Assembly: GCA_013297545.1 (NCBI GenBank)
Contig: JAAFHH010000115.1
Span: 1-8,200 of the forward strand
Source of the DNA: Alphaproteobacteria bacterium
GTDB lineage: Bacteria; Pseudomonadota; Alphaproteobacteria; Elsterales; Elsteraceae
DNA length: 8,200 nt
Direction of reading: 5' to 3'
Shown: positions 1 through 6,617 of the stretch, piece after piece
Layout: each line of letters starts with the position of its first letter
Numbering within the stretch: the first letter of the stretch is position 1
Notes under the pieces: generated by a model
What the model was told of the DNA's origin: nothing
The model's database searches: none
The model's input: only the letters and a program-made list of their open reading frames with translations
Made by a program: the position numbers and the translations under genes

Positions 1-6
1 TGAGAC

Positions 7-1623
7 CTAAGCCGCGAGCTTCGGATCGACGATCACCATCTCGTAGGCCGGCAGGGTGAGGAATTCGACGAAGCGGTCGGCTTCGACGAGGTCTTGGAAC
101 AGCTTGGCGGCTTCACTGTACTTGCCGCCGGCGTAGGCCGCGTCGCCAACCAGTGCCTTCAACTTCGCCATTTCTTCGGCGACGACGCTACGCACCAAAG
201 CAGCCGTGATGGTGCGGCCATCGTCGAGGCCGGAGCCGTGATGGATCCACTGCCACACTTGCGTGCGGCTGATCTCCGCGGTGGCGGCGTCTTCCATCAG
301 GTTGTAGAGCGGCACGCAGCCCTGGCCGCGCAGCCAGGCTTCGATGTAGCCGATGCCGACATTGACGTTCTGGCGCAGGCCCGCTTCGGTGATCGCACCG
401 GTCGGCACTTGCAGCAGATCGGCAGCTGTAATCGTCACATCCTCGCGCTTCACGGCGATTTGGTTCGCCGTCGGCATCATGCGGTCGAACACTTCCATCG
501 CGACCGGCACCAGGCCCGGGTGGGCGACCCACGTACCGTCGTGACCGTCGCCGGCTTCGCGTTCCTTATCCGCCTTCACTTTGGCGAACGCCGCGTCGTT
601 GGCGGCGGGGTCGTTCTTGATCGGGATTTGGGCTGCCATGCCGCCCATGGCATGGACGTTACGGCGGTGGCAGGTCTTGATCACCAGACGGCTGTAGCTG
701 CGCAGGAAGTGGCTGGTCATGGTGACGACCCCGCGATCCGGCATCACGGCGTGCGGGTCGCGGCAGAACTTCTTGATGAAGCTGAAGATGTAATCCCAGC
801 GCCCGCAGTTGAGACCCGCCGAATGGTCGCGCAGTTCATACAAGATCTCGTCCATCTCGAAGGTGGCGAGGATGGTCTCGATCAGCACGGTCGCCTTGAT
901 TGTGCCGTTCGGAATGCCGAGTGCGGTTTGCGCACGCACGAACGTGTCGTTCCACAGGCGGGCTTCGAGGTGGCTTTCGAGCTTCGGCAGATAGAAGTAG
1001 GGACCCGTGCCGCGCGCCATCAACGCCTTCGCGTTATGGAACACGTAGAGGCCAAGATCGAAGATGCCGCCGGACATCGGCTCGCCATCGACGATCACGT
1101 GCTTTTCCATCAAGTGCCAACCGCGCGGGCGCACCATCAGCACGGCCGGCTTCGGCCCCAGCGCGTAGCTCTTGCCAGTGCCTGGATCAGTGAAGGCGAT
1201 CGTGCCGGCAGCGGCGTCGCGCAGGTTGATCTGGCCATCGATCATGTTCGACCAGGTCGGTGTCGAGCTGTCTTCGCAGTCCGCCATGAACACTTTCGCA
1301 CCGGAGTTGAGTGCGTTGATGATCATCTTGCGGTCGACCGGGCCGGTGATTTCGACCCGGCGATCCATCAGGTCCGCCGGCAGCGGTGCGACCGTCCAGT
1401 CGCCATCGCGGATCGCTTTGGTATCGGGCAAGAAGTCTGGCTTGTTGCCGGCATCGAGCCAGGCTTGACGCTCCACGCGCGCCGCCATCAAGCGCTTGCG
1501 GTCCGCCCGGCTGGCACGCTCCAGCTCGACGACAAACGCCAACGCCTGCGGGGTGAGAATGGTCTCAAAGCCTGGCTTCAGGCTGGCGCGGATCTCAACA
1601 CCCGGCAGGGACGGCATGGTCAT
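7..1623 (-). CDS. aceB: Malate synthase A
   Basis: Condenses glyoxylate with acetyl-CoA and water to malate and CoA, the second step of the glyoxylate bypass, in the cytosol. The 538-residue product matches the usual length of the short (A) isoform, about 530-550 residues, not the about 720-residue G isoform. The family signature is clear at about residues 265-280 (RDHSAGLNCGRWDYIF). The catalytic Arg lies in VRPRGWHL (about residue 165) and the catalytic Asp in LMEDAATAEISR (about 445). Three in-frame ATGs occur close together (1635, 1623, 1617) plus a TTG further up at 1671. I chose 1623 because GGAG sits 6 bases upstream of it (1630-1633), while the others lack a Shine-Dalgarno. It lies 69 bases downstream of the MaoC-GNAT gene on the same strand. 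No isocitrate lyase gene is in view. Identification is firm; the start is probable. Confidence 0.96.
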   Translation of the reverse strand: MTMPSLPGVEIRASLKPGFETILTPQALAFVVELERASRADRKRLMAARVERQAWLDAGNKPDFLPDTKAIRDGDWTVAPLPADLMDRRVEITGPVDRKMIINALNSGAKVFMADCEDSSTPTWSNMIDGQINLRDAAAGTIAFTDPGTGKSYALGPKPAVLMVRPRGWHLMEKHVIVDGEPMSGGIFDLGLYVFHNAKALMARGTGPYFYLPKLESHLEARLWNDTFVRAQTALGIPNGTIKATVLIETILATFEMDEILYELRDHSAGLNCGRWDYIFSFIKKFCRDPHAVMPDRGVVTMTSHFLRSYSRLVIKTCHRRNVHAMGGMAAQIPIKNDPAANDAAFAKVKADKEREAGDGHDGTWVAHPGLVPVAMEVFDRMMPTANQIAVKREDVTITAADLLQVPTGAITEAGLRQNVNVGIGYIEAWLRGQGCVPLYNLMEDAATAEISRTQVWQWIHHGSGLDDGRTITAALVRSVVAEEMAKLKALVGDAAYAGGKYSEAAKLFQDLVEADRFVEFLTLPAYEMVIVDPKLAA

Positions 1624-1629
1624 CGTGTT

Positions 1630-1633
1630 CTCC
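1630..1633 (-). promoter_or_regulatory. Ribosome binding site deciding the malate synthase start
   Basis: On the minus strand GGAG is followed by six bases and then the ATG at 1623. The alternative ATG at 1635 overlaps this GGAG and has no purine-rich element upstream, so the site favours the shorter product. Confidence 0.6.
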
Positions 1634-1650
1634 ATGAGTTTTGATGCGTT

Positions 1651-1672
1651 TTTGGGTGGCTGGACCACCAAA
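1651..1672 (-). other. Imperfect hairpin in the malate synthase leader
   Basis: GGTGG and CCACC pair around a 5-base loop (1655-1659 with 1665-1669). The stem extends by TTT/AAA across one bulged base. On the minus strand it is followed by A residues, not a U-tract, so it is not an intrinsic terminator of the upstream gene. It lies about 28 bases before the chosen start codon and could be a leader structure or chance. Confidence 0.3.
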
Positions 1673-1692
1673 CTGACCAGAGATGGGGCGGC

Positions 1693-2607
1693 TCATGGCT
1701 CCGGCAAGTCAAGCAGCTTGGCGAAGTAGCAGCGATCAAAGCCGCGATCGATCTGGCGATGGGTCTGGACAAACCCGAGGCGCTGGTAAAACGCGATCGC
1801 GGGCGCCATCGCCGCGTTGGTGTAGAGCCGGACGGAACCAAAGCCCAGGCGCGCCGCCTCTGTATCCGCAAAGCCCATCAGCAACCGGCCAATGCCGCGC
1901 TGCTGCAACAGCGGCGTGATCGCCAGGGTCTCGACCAGCAGGTGGGTTTCGGCTGGTTGCAGCACGATGACACCGGCAATCGCCTCGCCAGCCTCGGCGA
2001 CCCACACCCGGCCGGCCTCGATCAGTTGGGCGTAGTCCGCGGTCATTGGTGCGGCACGGGTGCCGATGGTGGCGGTGTAGCCGTCGAACGCGGCCTCCAC
2101 CAAGCGCTCGACCGCCGCCTGATCGGCCGGATCGGCGCGGCGCACCACGGTGTCCGAACTGCGCGGCCGGCGGCGCGCGATTTGGGTCGCGACAAAACTC
2201 TGCGCCACCTCGCCACGCTGGTTCGTGGTGGTGACTTTCACCTTCAGAATGCCGCGATCGGGCTTGGAGGATGAGACCCGCGCCTCAAGGATTTCCGCAT
2301 GCACCTGCAGCGTGTCGCCCGGCAGCGTGGGTGCGGGCCAGCGCAGATCATCGACGGCGACGCCAATCATGCCGGAGCCGGAAAACACGCCGGACTGCAC
2401 CATTAACCGCATGGTCAGCGAGGCGGTGTGCCAACCACTTGCGACCAATTGCCCGAACAGGGACGCGGGTGCAGCCTCCACATCAATGTGGAACGGCTGT
2501 GGGTCCCACTGGCTCGCGAACGCGATGATTTCGGCTTGGCTGACCGTGTGGGACGGGCCATCGAACCGGTCACCGACCCGGAAATCATCGAACCAGCGCT
2601 GGATCAC
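1693..2607 (-). CDS. MaoC-like hotdog domain fused to GNAT N-acetyltransferase
   Basis: A 304-residue, two-domain protein. Residues 1-147 are a MaoC-like hotdog domain: the opening WFDDFRVGDRF and the Asp-x4-His hydratase pair (Asp35, His40 in WDPQPFH) are seen, followed by the family's ASGWHT. Family members hydrate or dehydrate acyl-CoA thioesters. Residues 153-300 are a GNAT domain. The acetyl-CoA pyrophosphate loop is QQRGIG at 235-240, and the C-terminal part holds NAAMAPAIAFYQRLGF, typical of motif B. The start is a GTG overlapping the stop of the HIT gene by 4 bases (GTGA), with no strong Shine-Dalgarno, suggesting coupling. No stop or break separates the two halves, so this reads as a true fusion. 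Both halves handle CoA thioesters, but the substrate and acceptor are unknown. Domain calls are secure; the role is not. Confidence 0.9.
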   Translation of the reverse strand: MIQRWFDDFRVGDRFDGPSHTVSQAEIIAFASQWDPQPFHIDVEAAPASLFGQLVASGWHTASLTMRLMVQSGVFSGSGMIGVAVDDLRWPAPTLPGDTLQVHAEILEARVSSSKPDRGILKVKVTTTNQRGEVAQSFVATQIARRRPRSSDTVVRRADPADQAAVERLVEAAFDGYTATIGTRAAPMTADYAQLIEAGRVWVAEAGEAIAGVIVLQPAETHLLVETLAITPLLQQRGIGRLLMGFADTEAARLGFGSVRLYTNAAMAPAIAFYQRLGFVQTHRQIDRGFDRCYFAKLLDLPEP

Positions 2608-2960
2608 GGCACCAAATGGACGCCGAGGCTTTTGCCGGCGAGGATATGGACGTGGAAGTGCGGCACGCTCTGCAGGGCATCGCGGCCGTGGTTGCTGATC
2701 AAGCGAAAGCCGGGCTCGATCACACCGAGCAGGGCGGTGGTCTCCGCGACTGCGCGCCAGAACCCGGCAATCGCGTCGGCCGGCGCGGTCGCCGAGAAAT
2801 CTTGGGCGGAGACGTAGGCACCCTTCGGGATCACCAGCACATGCACCGGGGCTTGCGGCTGGATATCGTGGAAGGCGAGCGCGTGGTCGGTCTCATACAC
2901 CCGCTTGCATGGGATTTCCCCGCGCAGGATGCGCGCGAAGATATTGGCTTGATCGTACAC
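2604..2960 (-). CDS. HIT-family (histidine triad) nucleotide-binding protein
   Basis: A 118-residue protein of the HinT/Fhit superfamily, expected to hydrolyse nucleoside phosphoramidates or related adenylylated nucleotides in the cytosol. The histidine triad is seen as HFHVHIL at residues 101-107, with His103 the expected nucleophile. The upstream family features are also present: N-terminal NIFARILRGEIP, the VLVIPK strand, and a SNHGRDA-type segment before the triad. Length fits small bacterial HIT proteins. The start is a GTG with an AGGGGAG Shine-Dalgarno 9 bases upstream (2970-2976). Its TGA overlaps the GTG start of the MaoC-GNAT gene. It lies 67 bases downstream of the RTX gene, a gap without a convincing terminator. 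The physiological substrate cannot be told from sequence. Confidence 0.94.
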   Translation of the reverse strand: MYDQANIFARILRGEIPCKRVYETDHALAFHDIQPQAPVHVLVIPKGAYVSAQDFSATAPADAIAGFWRAVAETTALLGVIEPGFRLISNHGRDALQSVPHFHVHILAGKSLGVHLVP

Positions 2961-3027
2961 GTCTGCCCGCTCCCCTGCTTCGTTGCGGGTGCCACGCTAG
3001 CCGGTTTGGGCCTCCACCTCCAGAGGT

Positions 3028-6021
3028 CTACAGGAAGTCGCCCGCGATGAGCCCAGTGGGCGCTGGGTTGCCGACGACGTTCAGCACAATCGTGTTGCCG
3101 CCGTGCAGGAAGGTGTAGATGAGGCCGTTCGAACGCACCTCTGGCGTGCCGATCAGCGTCACGGCCGCCGCCCCGGTGTAGGCCGCGCTCAGCGACGTGA
3201 GGTCGATCCGATCGCCGTCACTGCGCACAAAGTCCGCAATGGTGAAGGTGCCCGCGGACATAAGGCGGAACGTGTCATTGGCGGTGCCGCCCCACATGAC
3301 ATCGTTGCTGGCCGCAATCAGCAGATCCGGGCCATCGCCGCCGAGCAGCAGATCGGGGCTCGTGTCGCCCGACCCGTCGAGGATGTCGTTTTCGGAGCCG
3401 CCAAACAGCGTGTCGGTGCCTTGGCCACCGACCAGACTGTCGGCATCGGCGCCACCAACCAGCACGTCGTTTTCGTTGCCGCCTTCGAGGGTATCGGCGC
3501 CAGTGCCGCCGAACAGGGTATCGGCCCCATCCCAGCCTTGCAGGCGATCATTCTGGGCGTCGGCCACCAGCGTGTCATTGTCTTCGCCGCCATCCAGCGT
3601 GTCGGCATCTGTGCCGCCGAACAGGAAATCATTGCCGAAATTGCCGAACAGCTTGTTGTTGCCAACCTCGCCCACGAGCACGTCCGCTTGGGCACCACCG
3701 GTTAGCGTATCGTTACCGGTGCCGCCGAAGAGCGTGTCGGCTTGGCTGCCACCGGTCAGGCTGTCGTTGCCGCCCTCCGCCAGGAGGACGCGCGCGGCAG
3801 TGTTGCCAGCGGAGACGGTGTAAGGGCCCGCCCCTTGGAACAGCACCTCCTCGACGTCGGTCAAGGTGGTGACCGTCCCAAGGTCCAGCGTACCGCCGCC
3901 GGTCACCACGACGCGGTCGGTCCCCGTATTGAGGCTAAAGCCGAACTGGTTGGCCGCAAGCGCAGTGCGCGTGACAACGAACGTGTCGTTGTTAAGGCTG
4001 CCGGTTGCGAGGAGGGGGGTTGCGACGCTCGCCGGCAAGGTGATCGTCGCGGGTGAGGAGCCGGGGGTGATCTTGTTGATGCCGGTGAGAGTGATACCCG
4101 TGAGGTCGACGGTTCCCCCGGTGACCGACAGACTGTCGAACGTCCCAGAGCCCTTCATGTCGATCTCGGTCACGCCGGCAAGCTGTGCTGCGCTGATCTG
4201 CAACGTCGTGTCGTTGGCCGTGGTCTCAATGCGTTCGATGTTGCTGATGGTAGCGTTGTTGACGAGCAAGACGGATGTGCCGTCGAAGCGCAACACATCC
4301 AGCGTGCCGGCACCGCCATCGATGATCTCGCCGGTGTCAACGGCACCCGACGGAAACCGGATAACGTCGTCGTTGTTGCCGCCTTGCAGCTTGTCCACAC
4401 CGCCGCCAGCCACCAGCGTATCGTCGCCATCACCGCCCTGCAGCGTGTCGGCGACCAAGCCGCCGTTGAGGCTGTCAGCCCCGGTCGACCCGACATAGCG
4501 CGCGGACACAGAATTGTGCGCGGTCATGATCACGGGTGTGGCACCGGCGAACTCCACCGTCTCCAGCCCCGTGAAGGAGGTGTTCCCAGTGAAGTCGATC
4601 GTCCCGCCGCCGGTCAGGCGCAAGATATCGGGACCAACGCCTTGGAATTCGAATTTCTGGGTGTTCGCACTGACATCGGCCAGCGCTGCCACGATCACGC
4701 CCGTGCCAAGCGTGTTGCGCCCGATGAGGGACACGCCCGCCGGCATGGTCAGCGTGTTGTTGGCGGTCATCAGTTCCAGCACTTCGATGCTGGCGAGTGT
4801 CTTGCCGGTAAAGTCTGCCGTGCCGCTGAACACACCCACGGTGTCAATGCCGGCGCCGCCGGTGTAACTTAAGGGCGTCAGAAACTGCGCCGCACTGAGG
4901 TTGACCCGGTTACCGGACGCAAACGTGCCAACAAAGTGCTCGACGGTATTCACGGTCTTGCCGCCGAGATCGAGCAGCGATCCATCAAATTGAATGGTGT
5001 CGTCGCCATTCCCGCCAATCACGGTTTCTGGTCCAGTCCAGTCAGCGGTGCTGATCAATATCAAGTCTTCGTCAAGGCCGCCGTCGACGCGGTCAGTATC
5101 TGGGCCGCCCGTGATAGTATCGTTACCGATGCCTCCCGAGAGCGAGTCGGCGCCCCCACCTCCAGAAATACTATCGCTAGCAAAACCGCCAGATATTGTC
5201 TCTGCTCCGGAACCGCCCAACAAAGTGTCCGCACTATTTCCGCCTGTGATTTTGCCGTTGTATCCATCAGGCGCTTGGATGGCCGTTGAGTTCGCGGTAG
5301 CTCGGGCGATTTCGCTAACATTGTTGAGGATCTTGCCCGTGAAATCGACCAGCCCAGTAAATGCACCCTGGATGCGAATTTGGCCACCGCCCATGTCGAT
5401 AGTGTTCAGGGAGCCCAGCTGGGCAATAGCGGTGATATCCAGAATTTTAGTTGCAGCGTTCGGGTTAAACCGAAATTCTTCTACCTGAGTGAAGGACGTT
5501 CCGGCGGCAAGCGCAATAGTCTCGTTACCAACCACATAGATAATGTCAGTGCCAGCGCCACCATCGATCGTCGCGTTGCTTAAATGACTGCCGTTGAAAA
5601 CATCGATCGTGTCGGCTCCGCCGGTGCCGGTGACTGTCTGGCTGGCATTCACGAGTGAGAATGTGCCCGCCAAGTGGCTGTAGGCGGGTACGCCCGCCAA
5701 TTCGCCGATGCCGGTCAGAGAGCCAAGAAAGAATGCCGTCGAGGCGCGGTCCGTGCTGACGGGCACGATCTCAACCCGGTCGGGGACGTGTTGCACCGTC
5801 ATCGTGGCTTTGCCGGCCATCGCTGTGTTGAACGCCACCGCCAAATTGGTCAGCGTGTTGGTAAGATTGCCATCGGTGATGAACTGGCCCGCGGCGGGCG
5901 CACTGAGCACCGCCGTCAGCGTTACGTTTGACACCGTGCCATTGGCGTTCCGGCCACCGATAGTCAGCGTGTTGGCATTGAGTGGAGCGGTCGGAACGTT
6001 CAGGGTGATCTTGTCATACAT
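3028..6021 (-). CDS. RTX calcium-binding protein, probable type I secretion substrate
   Basis: A 997-residue protein, rich in Gly, Thr, Asn and Asp, without cysteine and without an N-terminal signal peptide. Residues 1-130 form a domain I do not recognise. RTX nonapeptides of the GGxGxDxLx type occur in blocks at about 257-345, 510-578 and 747-920, plus a lone pair near 131-162; these normally bind calcium outside the cell. Between the blocks lie about five copies of a 48-54-residue unit with a (V/I/L)D(F/L)TG core. The C-terminus (921-997) has FTIADF followed by DGDRIDL, as in serralysin-type RTX C-termini, and ends in AGDFL, consistent with export by an ABC/MFP/TolC system. No such exporter is in the window. 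No catalytic domain is recognisable, so a surface-layer, adhesin or matrix role is possible but only inferred. The ATG start has AAGGA 9 bases upstream. Base composition dips at 5161-5580. Confidence 0.92.
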   Translation of the reverse strand: MYDKITLNVPTAPLNANTLTIGGRNANGTVSNVTLTAVLSAPAAGQFITDGNLTNTLTNLAVAFNTAMAGKATMTVQHVPDRVEIVPVSTDRASTAFFLGSLTGIGELAGVPAYSHLAGTFSLVNASQTVTGTGGADTIDVFNGSHLSNATIDGGAGTDIIYVVGNETIALAAGTSFTQVEEFRFNPNAATKILDITAIAQLGSLNTIDMGGGQIRIQGAFTGLVDFTGKILNNVSEIARATANSTAIQAPDGYNGKITGGNSADTLLGGSGAETISGGFASDSISGGGGADSLSGGIGNDTITGGPDTDRVDGGLDEDLILISTADWTGPETVIGGNGDDTIQFDGSLLDLGGKTVNTVEHFVGTFASGNRVNLSAAQFLTPLSYTGGAGIDTVGVFSGTADFTGKTLASIEVLELMTANNTLTMPAGVSLIGRNTLGTGVIVAALADVSANTQKFEFQGVGPDILRLTGGGTIDFTGNTSFTGLETVEFAGATPVIMTAHNSVSARYVGSTGADSLNGGLVADTLQGGDGDDTLVAGGGVDKLQGGNNDDVIRFPSGAVDTGEIIDGGAGTLDVLRFDGTSVLLVNNATISNIERIETTANDTTLQISAAQLAGVTEIDMKGSGTFDSLSVTGGTVDLTGITLTGINKITPGSSPATITLPASVATPLLATGSLNNDTFVVTRTALAANQFGFSLNTGTDRVVVTGGGTLDLGTVTTLTDVEEVLFQGAGPYTVSAGNTAARVLLAEGGNDSLTGGSQADTLFGGTGNDTLTGGAQADVLVGEVGNNKLFGNFGNDFLFGGTDADTLDGGEDNDTLVADAQNDRLQGWDGADTLFGGTGADTLEGGNENDVLVGGADADSLVGGQGTDTLFGGSENDILDGSGDTSPDLLLGGDGPDLLIAASNDVMWGGTANDTFRLMSAGTFTIADFVRSDGDRIDLTSLSAAYTGAAAVTLIGTPEVRSNGLIYTFLHGGNTIVLNVVGNPAPTGLIAGDFL
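3031..3261 (-). other. C-terminal secretion-type region of the RTX protein
   Basis: The last 77 residues follow directly on the third RTX block. The FTIADF...DGDRIDL motif resembles the end of serralysin/M10-type RTX domains, and the protein closes with a small hydrophobic tail after an Asp-Phe. Type I secretion signals are uncleaved and C-terminal, so this is the expected place. Export itself is inferred. Confidence 0.6.
3262..3783 (-). repeat. RTX nonapeptide block 3 (longest)
   Basis: About 18 consecutive degenerate nonapeptides (residues 747-920), such as GGTGNDTLT, GGTGADTLE and GGQGTDTLF, encoding the calcium-binding parallel beta-roll next to the secretion region. At DNA level the units recur at about 27-base spacing but are too diverged for perfect tandem repeats. 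A few units lack the canonical GG (EVGNNK, DAQNDR). Confidence 0.9.
4288..4494 (-). repeat. RTX nonapeptide block 2
   Basis: About six nonapeptides (residues 510-578), including GGDGDDTLV, with the last at GGAGTLDVL. The block is flanked on both sides by the non-RTX repeat units. Confidence 0.85.
4987..5253 (-). repeat. RTX nonapeptide block 1
   Basis: About eight nonapeptides (residues 257-345), including GGGGADSLS and GGIGNDTIT, and ending in GGNGDDTIQF. Its 5' portion falls in the AT-richer patch, where codons such as ATA, AGT, TCT and GGA appear instead of the GC-ending codons used in the other blocks. Confidence 0.85.
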
Positions 6022-6136
6022 AATGGGAAATCCTTCTTGTTACGACCCTTTGCGCGCTTAAGATCCCATGAGGGCAACTGTGGGTCCAGCGCAGAATCCT
6101 CATACTGTCTAGTCGCAATGGTTTAGGTAATTCGGC
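6022..6136. other. Intergenic leader between tadA and the RTX gene
   Basis: 115 bases between the tadA stop and the RTX start. It contains the RTX Shine-Dalgarno and a 6-base inverted repeat (ATGAGG at 6068-6073, CCTCAT at 6098-6103). I see no strong sigma-70 promoter and no hairpin followed by a U-tract. The RTX promoter is expected here but is not recognisable by eye. Confidence 0.4.
6031..6035 (-). promoter_or_regulatory. Ribosome binding site of the RTX gene
   Basis: AAGGA on the minus strand, 9 bases before the ATG at 6019-6021. It supports this start codon for the long RTX reading frame. Confidence 0.6.
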
Positions 6137-6592
6137 TTAAGCGCGACGGGCTTCGAAAAACCCCCGCAGCAGCGCGCCTGCCTTGGTTTCCGCAACCCCC
6201 CCCACCACCTCTGGCCTGTGCAAGCAGGTCGGCTGCTGGAACCAGCGGGCCCCGTGCTCTACTGCGCCACCCTTCACGTCATAGGCACCGAACACCAGCC
6301 GCCGGATGCGGAACTGGGAGATCGCGGCGGCACACATGGCACACGGCTCCAACGTCACGTAGAGCGTGGCATCCGGCAGCCATTTCTCCGCCCGCAAGGC
6401 CGCTGCCTGACGCAGGGCCAGAATCTCCGCGTGCGCCGTCGGGTCGCGCTGGGCCTCGACCAGGTTGTGGGCAGACGCCAGCACCGTGCCATCATCGGCG
6501 ATCACCACCGCGCCAACCGGCACTTCGCCTGCCTCCGCGGCCGTGCGGGCGAGGGTTAGTGCGTGGTCCATGGGGTTTGGCTTGTCGGGCAT
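6137..6592 (-). CDS. tadA: tRNA adenosine(34) deaminase
   Basis: Deaminates the wobble adenosine of tRNA-Arg(ACG) to inosine, allowing one tRNA to read CGU, CGC and CGA. The 151-residue length is normal. Zinc and catalytic motifs of the cytidine/deoxycytidylate deaminase fold are seen: DPTAHAEI with His54 and the proton-shuttle Glu56, and LEPCAMC with Cys84 and Cys87. Further TadA features are N-terminal GEVPVGAVV and the FGAYDVKGGA segment. The start at 6592 has AAGGTG 7 bases upstream (6600-6605). An internal ATG at codon 8 is possible but has no such support. It is divergent from the amidotransferase gene, with only 25 bases between start codons. Confidence 0.96.
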   Translation of the reverse strand: MPDKPNPMDHALTLARTAAEAGEVPVGAVVIADDGTVLASAHNLVEAQRDPTAHAEILALRQAAALRAEKWLPDATLYVTLEPCAMCAAAISQFRIRRLVFGAYDVKGGAVEHGARWFQQPTCLHRPEVVGGVAETKAGALLRGFFEARRA

Positions 6593-6610
6593 GGCGCGTC
6601 ACCTTATCGT
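6582..6610 (+). promoter_or_regulatory. Candidate sigma-70 promoter for the amidotransferase gene
   Basis: TTGTCG at 6582-6587 and TATCGT at 6605-6610 are separated by 17 bases; each matches the consensus at 4 of 6 positions. The -10 element ends 7 bases before the ATG at 6618, so transcription would begin at or next to the start codon. This fits the absence of a Shine-Dalgarno there. The -35 element lies inside the tadA coding sequence. Found by eye, so tentative. Confidence 0.35.
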
Positions 6611-6617
6611 TCTTGCC

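Noticed and set aside
94..1644. 516-codon plus-strand open frame opposite malate synthase
   Set aside because: It lies antisense to a gene with clear malate synthase motifs, its protein is His/Arg/Ala/Val-rich with no recognisable domain, and such long antisense frames are usual opposite GC-rich genes.
1624..1671. Extended malate synthase start at TTG 1671 or ATG 1635
   Set aside because: Neither has a Shine-Dalgarno, the added residues do not resemble the family N-terminus, and ATG 1623 has GGAG at good spacing.
3016..3027. ACCTC/GAGGT palindrome just after the RTX stop as a terminator
   Set aside because: The arms are 5 bases with a 2-base loop and no U-tract follows on the minus strand, so it is too weak to call.
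3262..3783. Periodic 27-base repeats resembling a CRISPR or tandem array
   Set aside because: The periodicity comes from RTX nonapeptide codons in an open frame; there are no identical repeats separated by unique spacers.
3197..3823. 208-codon plus-strand frame rich in Ser/Pro opposite the RTX repeats
   Set aside because: The periodic Ser/Pro/Val composition is simply the antisense reading of the GGxGxDxL repeat codons.
6068..6103. ATGAGG...CCTCAT inverted repeat upstream of the RTX gene as an operator
   Set aside because: Six-base arms separated by 24 bases are expected by chance in a 115-base region and match no operator I know; noted only within the leader entry.
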